Source of the DNA: Prevotellaceae bacterium UBA711
GTDB lineage: Bacteria; Bacteroidota; Bacteroidia; Bacteroidales; Bacteroidaceae
Length of the DNA stretch: 22,052 nt
Assembly: GCA_002297545.1 (NCBI GenBank)
Contig: DBLZ01000026.1
Coordinates: 1 to 22,052, forward strand
Reading direction: 5' to 3'
The position numbers were made by a program, and so were the translations under genes. Positions within the stretch are counted from its first letter, which is position 1, and every line of letters starts with the position of its first letter. The notes beneath the pieces are model-generated. The model was not told where the DNA came from and made no database searches. It saw only the letters and a list, made by a program, of their open reading frames with translations. Shown one piece after another: positions 7,468-14,463 of this stretch.

Positions 7468-8313
7468 TCATTTAGCCTGCCACAACAGTTCCTTTACACG
7501 TCGTTCCACCACCGACGGCTTCACTCCGAATTTGGGGGCCGACAGCAGGCCACAGGGAGCAGACGAGGCATAGCGCTCTATGTGTATATCAGGCCTCAGT
7601 CTACGCACGAAATCGGCCACCAGGCGAGTGTACGAATCCAAGGTAAAATGCAGGAAGTCCTCGGGACATTGCTCCCACTCCACGGCCATGCGGGTACCGC
7701 GAAGTATCTGCAGCTGGTGCAATTTCAGGGACGACACGGGCAGGGTGTTGATGATATCGGCCTCACGCAGGATGTCATCGCAACTTTCTCCGGGCAGTCC
7801 AAGCATCAGGTGTACGGTCACGGGGATGTCATATCTGTGACACAGGCGGATGGTCTCAACGGAACAGGCAGACGTATGTCCGCGGTTTACGCGCTCCAAA
7901 GTGCTGTCGTAGAAAGATTCGCATCCCAGCTCCAGCGTCACGGAATAACCGCGCCGGCGTATGGAATTAAACAAATCCAGGACTTCCGGGTCTATGCAAT
8001 CCGGCCTTGTCGCCACCACCAAACCAACCACATCAGACACGGCCAAGGCCTCATCATACCTGCGCCGCAGTTCCTCCGGCGGAGCATACGTAGAGGTGTA
8101 GGCCTGGAAATAGGCCAGGTACTTCATATCGGGATACTTTCCACGGAAAAACTCCTTGCCGACTTCCATCTGCCGGGATATGGAACTATGCTGACGGCAA
8201 TACTGCGGATTGAAAGACTCACACAGACAGAAAGTACATCCGCCCCTGGCCACACGCCCGTCGCGATTGGGACAGGTGAATCCGCCGTCCAGCATAATCT
8301 TCTGCAGCTTCAT
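7468..8313 (-). CDS. Radical SAM protein, YhcC/TIGR01212 type, short N-terminus
   Basis: A predicted [4Fe-4S] radical SAM enzyme of the YhcC family (Elp3-like); the substrate is unknown. The family motif GGFTCPNRDG...GGCTFC supplies the cluster cysteines (Cys14, Cys26 and Cys29 from the ATG start). YLAYFQAYTSTYAP, VVATRPDCI, ELGCES and VHLMLGLPGE are family blocks in order. Family members usually carry about 20-30 more residues before the first strand (a Y-N-x-F-like segment). Here the frame upstream runs into the end of the preceding gene and has no such sequence. I chose the ATG at 8313; a TTG two codons earlier is possible. It lies 20 bases after the DHHW gene on the same strand, so co-transcription is likely. 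Confidence 0.9.
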   Translation of the reverse strand: MKLQKIMLDGGFTCPNRDGRVARGGCTFCLCESFNPQYCRQHSSISRQMEVGKEFFRGKYPDMKYLAYFQAYTSTYAPPEELRRRYDEALAVSDVVGLVVATRPDCIDPEVLDLFNSIRRRGYSVTLELGCESFYDSTLERVNRGHTSACSVETIRLCHRYDIPVTVHLMLGLPGESCDDILREADIINTLPVSSLKLHQLQILRGTRMAVEWEQCPEDFLHFTLDSYTRLVADFVRRLRPDIHIERYASSAPCGLLSAPKFGVKPSVVERRVKELLWQAK

Positions 8314-8333
8314 AAGCAAATGCCTTCTACGTG

Positions 8334-9908
8334 CTACTGCGCCACTGAAGCCGTGTCAAGTGATTGCAAATCATCTGACACCTGCCGCCCCTCGCCATAC
8401 GTAGCAGGCGTTCCCCCATCGTCCGCAGCCGATGCCGGCACGGACACGGGCCTGACGGCAGCCTGCCCCTTGGCCGTATCCCCTTCATGTGACGACAGGC
8501 TATCCATCGCCTCGGCATCTTTCTTGGGACGTTTTTTATAAAACGACGTGCTGGGATTGTCGGTGCTGCCCTCGGGCATCGTCAGGAAGAACTCATATGC
8601 ACGATAACGGCCGCCGCAGGCCTGGAATATATTGTTGGCAAAGAGTATGTCGGTTATCTTGTTGTCCTGCACATACTGCTTCATGTTATGCGTAAAGTAG
8701 CGGCCGTCCACCACATGTATCTCCTCAAAGGAATAGAAGAGATACCCTGGCAGGGCATTGCCATAACTATCCTTGAGGATGACCAGACGACGCCCGTTGC
8801 CCACGCCGGTACGCACCTGTGTCAGCTTGGTATCGCCGCCCATGAACGTGCTGTAGGCCATGGAACTGCCGTCCTTGAACCGTTTGAAGTAAGGCTCCTT
8901 GTGACTACGGCCTACGGACGTAATCTGGTAGTTCTCATCTATCGTGTAGTTCTGGAACGTGGTCTCGTACTCGGCCTTCAACGGCATGTAATAAATGAAG
9001 TCCTCGGGCGCATTCTTCACGGCAATGTCCTGCGAGTAACCGTACATCGTGCCCACAAAGCGGTGAACCGTGTCGGTACTGTAGTAGCCCTCCTCGTCCA
9101 GGTCATGGAAAGGCACATCGGCCACCTCGGCGAACTTGCGGGCTGCATAGTACGCCCCGAGGGGCGACCAATGATGGTCCGTGCGGAGGTAGATGTCCTC
9201 GCCGGCATGCTCACCCAGCACCGTGTATATATCCACGGCCTGCACGGCAGAGTCCAGGTTGTTATAGATATTGCGTATGGTGGCCGACTGGTCGCGACTC
9301 ATCTTGCTAACCTTCTCCGGCATATAGAATGCCGCCGCCGATGGCACCACCATGCAGTACACATTTACGTCGGGGAACGCCTGCTTGTAGCGGTTGCACG
9401 CCCTGGCATAGGATGTTCCTGCCTTGGCACTACCGCCGAAGCACATCAAGGCGCGGACGTTCTCACCCTTGCCTATTATCACTATGCCGGCATTGGCCAC
9501 CTTGGCCTTTTCATTGGCTGTGAGACGGTTGACATACTCCTCGGGGTTGCGCTCGTCGCCGTCCGTTTCCTCTTTCTCAGGAATGTCAACCTCCACAAAG
9601 TCTTCCATGCCATCGGTGGAGGCATGAAAAGTGACATTGTCATCGTCCAGTTTCAACGTAGCCCAGTCCTTCACCATCATGGAGAATGTCATGAAGTCGT
9701 CGCGGAACGGCTGGGAGTCCGAGAACCACGCCCCCACCCCCTCGGCAAAGGCACCGCTCCACAGACTGTCGGACGAAAACACAGGAAAGGACAGCGGTTC
9801 ACGTTTTTCCAGTTCGGAGTAGCGGGTACGTGGGAACGTATCGAACACGATGGCAAAGGTTGCAAACAGCACGGTCACCAGCGTCAGGTATATTTTGTCA
9901 CGGTTCAT
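8334..9908 (-). CDS. DHHW/AlgX-like polysaccharide O-acetylation partner
   Basis: A 524-residue membrane-anchored SGNH-like protein predicted to help O-acetylate an exported polysaccharide in the periplasm. One N-terminal membrane segment (residues 6-23) is followed by an extracytoplasmic domain. The family motif is RTDHHWSPLGAYYA, with Asp244, His245, His246 and Trp247, and a second SGNH-like block reads VILKDSYGNA (376-385) with candidate nucleophile Ser381. DHHW proteins are related to AlgJ/AlgX of alginate acetylation. The last roughly 70 residues (about 455-524) are low in complexity, rich in Ala, Ser, Asp and Pro, and not part of the domain. The gene is 58 bases after the MBOAT gene, the arrangement expected for a two-part acetylation system. 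The acetylated polymer is not identified. Confidence 0.9.
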   Translation of the reverse strand: MNRDKIYLTLVTVLFATFAIVFDTFPRTRYSELEKREPLSFPVFSSDSLWSGAFAEGVGAWFSDSQPFRDDFMTFSMMVKDWATLKLDDDNVTFHASTDGMEDFVEVDIPEKEETDGDERNPEEYVNRLTANEKAKVANAGIVIIGKGENVRALMCFGGSAKAGTSYARACNRYKQAFPDVNVYCMVVPSAAAFYMPEKVSKMSRDQSATIRNIYNNLDSAVQAVDIYTVLGEHAGEDIYLRTDHHWSPLGAYYAARKFAEVADVPFHDLDEEGYYSTDTVHRFVGTMYGYSQDIAVKNAPEDFIYYMPLKAEYETTFQNYTIDENYQITSVGRSHKEPYFKRFKDGSSMAYSTFMGGDTKLTQVRTGVGNGRRLVILKDSYGNALPGYLFYSFEEIHVVDGRYFTHNMKQYVQDNKITDILFANNIFQACGGRYRAYEFFLTMPEGSTDNPSTSFYKKRPKKDAEAMDSLSSHEGDTAKGQAAVRPVSVPASAADDGGTPATYGEGRQVSDDLQSLDTASVAQ

Positions 9909-9966
9909 TATTGCCTTGTATAATTATATGTATGATAGCATATCTCCGTCTACACCTCTATGCAGA

Positions 9967-11457
9967 TCAGAACCTCGTATATATGAACGGGTTGCTGGTC
10001 TCACCTATGAGCAGGGCCACGCTCAGCACCATGATGGCGAGCGACAGGACGGTGCGTGTCAGGAAGACGGTATTCTGCGTAAACGCACTCTCCTCGCCCG
10101 CATAACGTGCCAAGCGATTGTAGCACCATTCCCTCACAGGCATACAAAAGAGTATGGCCACTATCCACAGCCAGAAATGGTCGGTGATGGCACTGATGCT
10201 CACATAGGAATGCAGTTCGTCCGCACCGCCGAAAGCCTTGACAAAGAACTGCCTCATTTGGCCGAAGTCGGTGAAGTAGAACAGCCCGCGCCCAAGCGTC
10301 ACCATGCCCATGGCATAGATATGGAGCAGGGGGGACGGTATGTAGTCCATCACCTTGCGGTAGCGCGGACGTCCCTTGGCATCGGGTGTAGGCAGCGGTG
10401 CCCCTACCTTCTTCATGAGCGTGTATTTCTCGAACAGCAGTATCACGCCAAAGTACAGACCCCAGCATGCGAAGTTCCAGCTGGCTCCGTGCCAAAAACC
10501 GGTCAGAAACCATGTGGCCAAAATGTTGAACCACTGATGACGGCGGTTACCACCCAGTGGGATGTAGACATAGTCGCGGAAGAAGCTGCCCAAGGAGATG
10601 TGCCAACGATGCCAGAAGTCCGTGATGGAGTTGCAGCAATACGGGTGACGGAAGTTCTCGTTGAAGTGAAAGCCGAGACAGCGGCCTATACCTATGGCCA
10701 TGTCGGAATATCCGGAGAAATCAAAGTACACCTGGAGCGAGTAGGCCACTATCCCTACCCACGCCCCGGTGGTGGTGCACCCGTCGAAACCGTGCACCAG
10801 GAACTGCTCGGCCACTATGCTCATCTGGTTGGCCACTATCACCTTCTTGCCCAGGCCATAGATGAAACGAAATACACCGTCGGCCATGTCGCGAAGGCTC
10901 ACATTCCGTCGGTTTATCTCCTCGGCTATCGTGCCGTAGCGGACAATGGGGCCCGCAATGAGCTGCGGAAACATGCTTATGTACAGCAACAGGTCCATGT
11001 ACCTGCGCTGGGCAGGACTCTCGCGCTTGTACACGTCAATCAGGTAGGATATGCTCTGGAATATGTAGAAGCTGATACCAATGGGCAGCGAGATCTTTGG
11101 GTCGGGCAGGCCAAGGCCAACCATATTAAGCGTGGCCACCGTGAGCGAGGCATACTTGAACACGCCCAGGGCCAGCACATTCACCACCACCCCGACATTC
11201 AGAGCCAGTTTACGGTGCATCGAGGTGGAGTCTATCACCCTCCCCACATGGAAGTTGACAAAGACCAAGGCAAGCATCAGGAATACATACACGGGTTCGC
11301 CCCACGCATAGAACAGCAACGAGAAGAAGACCAGTGAGATGTTGCGCAGCTTCGGGCTGGAATCCAACCATCTCTTGTCTGCCCACGTTGCCAGCATGTA
11401 GCACAGGAAGAAGCTCGGCAGAAATGCGAACAGGAAGAACAAATCAGAGAATACCAT
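9967..11457 (-). CDS. MBOAT-family O-acyltransferase (AlgI/DltB-like)
   Basis: A polytopic inner-membrane protein of 496 residues that should pass acyl groups, normally acetyl, across the membrane to a periplasmic partner. It opens with the typical MVFSDLFFLFAFLP, includes LPIGISFYIFQSISYLIDVY (124-143) and PQLIAGPIVRY (164-174), and carries FDFSGYSDMAIG (245-256). The signature FWHRWHISLGSFFRDYVYIPLGGN (281-304) and the invariant histidine in FLTGFWHGASWNF (His323) are intact. About ten or more hydrophobic segments are visible. Its neighbour is a DHHW protein, so alginate-like acetylation of an exopolysaccharide or O-antigen is the best reading. Other MBOAT substrates remain possible, but D-alanylation is unlikely without dltA/dltC. 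Confidence 0.94.
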   Translation of the reverse strand: MVFSDLFFLFAFLPSFFLCYMLATWADKRWLDSSPKLRNISLVFFSLLFYAWGEPVYVFLMLALVFVNFHVGRVIDSTSMHRKLALNVGVVVNVLALGVFKYASLTVATLNMVGLGLPDPKISLPIGISFYIFQSISYLIDVYKRESPAQRRYMDLLLYISMFPQLIAGPIVRYGTIAEEINRRNVSLRDMADGVFRFIYGLGKKVIVANQMSIVAEQFLVHGFDGCTTTGAWVGIVAYSLQVYFDFSGYSDMAIGIGRCLGFHFNENFRHPYCCNSITDFWHRWHISLGSFFRDYVYIPLGGNRRHQWFNILATWFLTGFWHGASWNFACWGLYFGVILLFEKYTLMKKVGAPLPTPDAKGRPRYRKVMDYIPSPLLHIYAMGMVTLGRGLFYFTDFGQMRQFFVKAFGGADELHSYVSISAITDHFWLWIVAILFCMPVREWCYNRLARYAGEESAFTQNTVFLTRTVLSLAIMVLSVALLIGETSNPFIYTRF

Positions 11458-11516
11458 ACCTACTGTCTCTAACGGCTATCTAAATACCTTATTATATGTA
11501 CGTGCGCTGATGTCGG

Positions 11517-12992
11517 CTAACGGACGGCTGCATCGCCGTCCTCATCTCTTCTGTTCTCCGATATGTACAGAAGTTTGTCCCCGACCTTCAGTTCCATGCG
11601 ACCGTTGGGAATGATAAATTCCTTGCCGCGCTTCACCAGCATCACCAGTGTACCCTTGGCAATGCCCATATCCATCAGGCGATTGCCACCCTCCAGCATA
11701 TCCAGGGTCAGGGTGACCTCCGTCAACTGGCTGTCTATCTCATCGGGAATCTCTACGCCGAACTCGTTACTTTCATTCTCGCTGGGCAGGTCAAGGTGCA
11801 GCCATCGTGCCACGGATGCGATTGTCATTCCCTGGAACAGCAGCGACAGGAGCGTGATGAAGAACACAATGTTGAAGATGACCTGCGAGCCCGGTATGCC
11901 GGCCACCACGGGATAGGTGGCAAAGATTATGGGCACGGCGCCACGCAGTCCCACCCAGGAGACAAAGCACTTGGCCCGCCAGGTCATGCGGCGGAATGGC
12001 GCCAGGCAAATCATTACCGTCAACGGACGCGCCACCACTATCATGAACACGCCTATGAGCAGGGCACTGAGCGTCACGGCAAGCATCTCGTGGGGATTGA
12101 CCAGCAGTCCCAGGGATGTGAACATTACTATCTGGAAGAACCACGTCAGGCCGTTCATGAAGGTGTTTATCTCCTTGCGGAAGACCAGCCGCTCGTTGCC
12201 TACCACCACACCAAGGATGTACACGGCCAGATAGCCGTTGCCCTGCATCAGATTGGTGATGGTGAAGGTCATGAACACCAGGCTGAGCAACAGTATGGGA
12301 TACAACGAGCTATTGGAAAGGTTTATCCTGTTCAGCAGCCACACGGTCAGGCGTCCCAAGGCATAGCCGGCTATACTGCCGACAGAGAACTGCACCAGCA
12401 GGTCGCGGGCAAGCATGCCAAGGCTGAAATCGCTTCCTCCGGCCACCACCTGTATCAGGGCGATGGTCAGCATATAGGCCATGGGGTCGTTGCTACCGCT
12501 CTCCAGCTCCAGCATGGGCTTGAGGTTCTCCTTCAGATTCATGCCCCTGGACCTCAGCAGATTGAAGACCGAGGCCGAGTCGGTGGACGACATCGTGGCG
12601 GCCAGCAACATGCACGCCATTATGGACATGTTCAGGTGCATTTCGGGAAAAGACATCAGCAAGTATATGAAACCTCCGGTCAGGGCCGTAGTGAGGATCA
12701 CACCCAGAGTGGACAGCACAATGCCCTGTGCCATGATGGGGCGTATCTCCTTCATTTTGGTATCCATGCCGCCGGTAAACAGGATGATGCTCAGCGCCAG
12801 CATGCCTATGAACTGCGCGTCCTGGGGACTGTTGAACTCCAGGCCGAGACCGTCCGTACCGAAACCCATGCCCACGAGCAAAAACAACAGCAACGTGGGT
12901 ATGCCAAAACGGTAACCCGTCTTGCTTATCACTATGCTGCAAAATATCAGCACCGCGCCCACCAGTAATATGTTCTCGGCAGTAAAAACCAT
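11517..12992 (-). CDS. K+/H+ antiporter, CPA1 family (CvrA/NhaP2-like)
   Basis: A 491-residue inner-membrane antiporter that probably exchanges K+ (or Na+) for protons. About twelve hydrophobic segments span residues 5-390. The CPA1 core motifs are ATMSSTDSASVF (132-143) and the ion-binding ESGSNDP (164-170, Asp169). SWVGLRGAVPIIFATYP is a further conserved helix near residue 345-360. The C-terminal soluble part (about 395-490) resembles an RCK_C/TrkA_C domain and ends in KVGDKLLYISE, as in NhaP2-type proteins, and suggests nucleotide or ion regulation. It is encoded 59 bases before the MBOAT gene on the same strand, so it may share a transcript. Its -7 promoter element lies 35-42 bases upstream and mirrors the promoter of the divergent nucleosidase gene. 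Confidence 0.93.
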   Translation of the reverse strand: MVFTAENILLVGAVLIFCSIVISKTGYRFGIPTLLLFLLVGMGFGTDGLGLEFNSPQDAQFIGMLALSIILFTGGMDTKMKEIRPIMAQGIVLSTLGVILTTALTGGFIYLLMSFPEMHLNMSIMACMLLAATMSSTDSASVFNLLRSRGMNLKENLKPMLELESGSNDPMAYMLTIALIQVVAGGSDFSLGMLARDLLVQFSVGSIAGYALGRLTVWLLNRINLSNSSLYPILLLSLVFMTFTITNLMQGNGYLAVYILGVVVGNERLVFRKEINTFMNGLTWFFQIVMFTSLGLLVNPHEMLAVTLSALLIGVFMIVVARPLTVMICLAPFRRMTWRAKCFVSWVGLRGAVPIIFATYPVVAGIPGSQVIFNIVFFITLLSLLFQGMTIASVARWLHLDLPSENESNEFGVEIPDEIDSQLTEVTLTLDMLEGGNRLMDMGIAKGTLVMLVKRGKEFIIPNGRMELKVGDKLLYISENRRDEDGDAAVR

Positions 12993-13026
12993 GTTCGAAG
13001 GGTGTTTTGTAAAGCTTAATCGGACG

Positions 13027-13034
13027 CAAAGGTA
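13027..13034 (-). promoter_or_regulatory. -7 element of the antiporter gene
   Basis: CAAAGGTA on the plus strand reads TACCTTTG on the minus strand, a perfect Bacteroides -7. The predicted start near 13020 gives a leader of about 28 bases. No TTTG is found at the expected -33 distance. It is one arm of a 10-bp inverted repeat (13025-13034 with 13077-13086) shared with the opposing promoter. Confidence 0.68.
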
Positions 13035-13076
13035 CTATTTTTCCACCAATACACGTCCCATGCCACATACTTTTTA

Positions 13077-13084
13077 TACCTTTG
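13077..13084 (+). promoter_or_regulatory. -7 element of the nucleosidase gene
   Basis: TACCTTTG is a perfect -7 element 44 bases before the ATG at 13129, with a predicted start near 13090. There is no clear -33 TTTG. Together with the opposing element it forms CGCAAAGGTA ... TACCTTTGCG, a symmetrical divergent promoter pair. Confidence 0.68.
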
Positions 13085-13128
13085 CGACGAAGATTGACAC
13101 ATAATCCCAAACTAACCCTCATACAAGC

Positions 13129-13857
13129 ATGAACATAACATACATCATTGCCATGCAGGCCGAGGCCGAGCCCTTCATAGAGCATTTTGGCGTGCAGGAG
13201 GTGCCGGACTTCTTCTCTCCCCTGCCCTGCCGGCTGTACCGTGCCGACATAGCCGTGACCTCGGGCGAACCGGTCCGTCTGAACATCGTGTGCAACGGAC
13301 AGCAGCACGGCAGCGACCTGGTGGGATGCGAGGCGGCCTCCGTGGCCACCCTTGCGGCCATAGAGAAGCTGCACCCCGACATTGTCATCAACAGCGGCAC
13401 ATGCGGAGCCTTCCGCGCCGACGGAGCCGACATAGCACGGGTGTACATAGGCAACTCATGTATGTTTCACGACCGCCGTGTGCCGGGCGATGACCGGTGG
13501 GGCACACAGGCCCTGGGCAACTATCCCGTATGGAGCGGAGCCGAGACTCTGGCACACACACTCGGCCTGGACATGGCCAAGGTGACCACAGGCTCCTCGC
13601 TGGACATGCAACCATGCGACCTGCAGATCATACGCGAGAACGGCGGACGCCTGAAGGACATGGAGGGAGCGGCCGTGGCCTTTGTGTGCTCGCTTATGGG
13701 CGTGCCTGTGATGTTCGTGAAGAGCGTAACCGACCTGTGCGATGGCGGCGCAGAGACCTACGAGGAGTTCTCGCGCAACCTGAGCAAGGCATGCAGGGCG
13801 TTGAAAGAGGTCAACATAAGGGTGATAGACTATATAGCCACGCACCGGTTGGCATAA
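13129..13857 (+). CDS. 5'-methylthioadenosine/S-adenosylhomocysteine nucleosidase, plant-type
   Basis: A cytoplasmic nucleosidase (phosphorylase fold) that should remove adenine from methylthioadenosine and perhaps S-adenosylhomocysteine. In the 242 residues, Glu12 or Glu14 of IAMQAEAEP fits the catalytic N-terminal glutamate. INSGTCGAF (87-95), MFHDRRVPGDDRWG (112-125), TGSSLDM (154-160), LKDMEGAAVA (175-184) and VKSVTDLCDG (197-206, Asp202) follow in order. The FHDRR, KDMEGAAVA and VTD-x-x-DG blocks resemble plant MTN proteins more than E. coli MtnN, which reads MESAA and ISD. A futalosine hydrolase or other nucleoside specificity is possible. A 67-residue TPR protein follows 50 bases later. 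The ATG is the first in frame after the promoter. Confidence 0.86.
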   Translation: MNITYIIAMQAEAEPFIEHFGVQEVPDFFSPLPCRLYRADIAVTSGEPVRLNIVCNGQQHGSDLVGCEAASVATLAAIEKLHPDIVINSGTCGAFRADGADIARVYIGNSCMFHDRRVPGDDRWGTQALGNYPVWSGAETLAHTLGLDMAKVTTGSSLDMQPCDLQIIRENGGRLKDMEGAAVAFVCSLMGVPVMFVKSVTDLCDGGAETYEEFSRNLSKACRALKEVNIRVIDYIATHRLA

Positions 13858-13907
13858 GCCATGCAGAGCGAATTACACGCACATAAACAACAAGCATATC
13901 ACACAGG

Positions 13908-14111
13908 ATGGACAACAGCATGATCAAGGCCATGATAGAGGCCATGACACAGGAACTGGAGCAGGACGGACCCAATGCCAACATATTGAAGGAGCGTGGC
14001 AGGCTCAGGATGGTACTTGGGGACAAGAAAGGCGCCATGGACGACCTCCGAAAGGCCGTGGCACTGGACCCCAGCATCGTGGACGGCATCAGCGGGGAGT
14101 TCCACAAGTAG
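13908..14111 (+). CDS. Small TPR-like protein
   Basis: A 67-residue protein with one tetratricopeptide-like helix pair at about residues 24-57. The segment ILKERGRLRMVLGDKKGAMDDLRKAVALDP shows the TPR pattern of small and large hydrophobic positions and the final A-x-x-x-DP. There is no signal peptide or membrane segment. A single TPR cannot form the usual superhelix, so it may act as a dimer or bind one partner; no function can be given. It follows the nucleosidase gene by 50 bases on the same strand and is probably co-transcribed. It ends before a gene-free stretch that holds the 22-base palindrome array. Codon use looks like that of its neighbours, so I regard it as a real gene. Confidence 0.78.
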   Translation: MDNSMIKAMIEAMTQELEQDGPNANILKERGRLRMVLGDKKGAMDDLRKAVALDPSIVDGISGEFHK

Positions 14112-14169
14112 GGCTCCGGCCCCAAACCCACGACCTGCACGGCCAATGGCCACATGGTGCACCACGCAC

Positions 14170-14257
14170 AAACCGGTTTATCCATGCGAATGAACCGGTT
14201 CTTTGCGACGCATATTCCGGTTGTTAAGACCGTATAAACCGGTTTATCACGAGTGGT
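14170..14257. repeat. Four CCGG-centred palindromes at exact 22-base intervals
   Basis: CCGG occurs at 14173, 14195, 14217 and 14239, three intervals of exactly 22 bases. The cores are AAACCGGTTT (14170-14179), GAACCGGTTC (14192-14201), TTCCGG half-symmetrical (14215-14220) and the 14-bp palindrome ATAAACCGGTTTAT (14234-14247). The first and last units share 13 bases (AAACCGGTTTATC). No further unit fits at either side. Spacing of two helical turns would place all four sites on one face of the DNA, as in an operator array or iterons. No known regulator is recognised. Confidence 0.85.
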
Positions 14258-14382
14258 GGCAACGACGACAGTGATGCAGCCCCACGGCAGTCGGGCACCA
14301 TCGCCCCAACATGGGGAGGCGCCTTTTGCCTGCACCATGGACGTGCCTGCCTGAGGGGAACGTGGAATTAGGGTAAGCTTTC

Positions 14383-14390
14383 TACCTTTA
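14383..14390 (+). promoter_or_regulatory. Possible upstream -7 element of pheA
   Basis: TACCTTTA differs by one base from TAnnTTTG. A start near 14397 would give a leader of about 67 bases. No -33 TTTG is present, so support is modest. Confidence 0.4.
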
Positions 14391-14392
14391 TC

Positions 14393-14437
14393 GGCAGTAT
14401 TTATCGTTTTTATTGGTAGAAATGGCGCTATACTGCC
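14393..14437. repeat. 8-bp inverted repeat ahead of pheA
   Basis: GGCAGTAT (14393-14400) pairs perfectly with ATACTGCC (14430-14437) across 29 bases. It lies between the two candidate -7 elements and ends ten bases before the downstream one. It could be an operator, since RNA started at the upstream element would begin inside the first arm. Confidence 0.5.
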
Positions 14438-14446
14438 AAAAAGATA

Positions 14447-14454
14447 TACCTTTG
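14447..14454 (+). promoter_or_regulatory. -7 element immediately before pheA
   Basis: TACCTTTG is a perfect -7 match ending nine bases before the pheA ATG at 14464. Transcription starting about 7 bases on would give an mRNA with almost no leader. No TTTG lies at the -33 distance. Confidence 0.6.
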
Positions 14455-14463
14455 CACCCGAAT

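Larger units (their letters stand above)
14112..14463. other. Gene-free region with phased palindromes and pheA control sites
   Basis: No gene is supported in these 352 bases. They hold four CCGG palindromes at 22-base spacing (14170-14257), a weak hairpin CCCC/GGGG (14304-14316) followed after seven bases by TTTT, two -7-like elements (14383-14390 and 14447-14454) and an 8-bp inverted repeat just before pheA. The density of symmetrical sequence suggests a control region for pheA, for the upstream genes, or for both. Confidence 0.6.

Noticed and set aside
9850..11337. 495-codon open frame opposite the MBOAT gene
   Set aside because: It mirrors the strong MBOAT coding sequence and its protein has no recognisable family pattern.
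14170..14257. CRISPR-like repeat array
   Set aside because: The period is only 22 bases with no separate spacers, the cores are palindromic, and no cas gene is present.
14304..14327. CCCC/GGGG hairpin with TTTT as a terminator of the TPR gene
   Set aside because: The stem is only four pairs and the T-run is seven bases away, so I mention it only in the region description.
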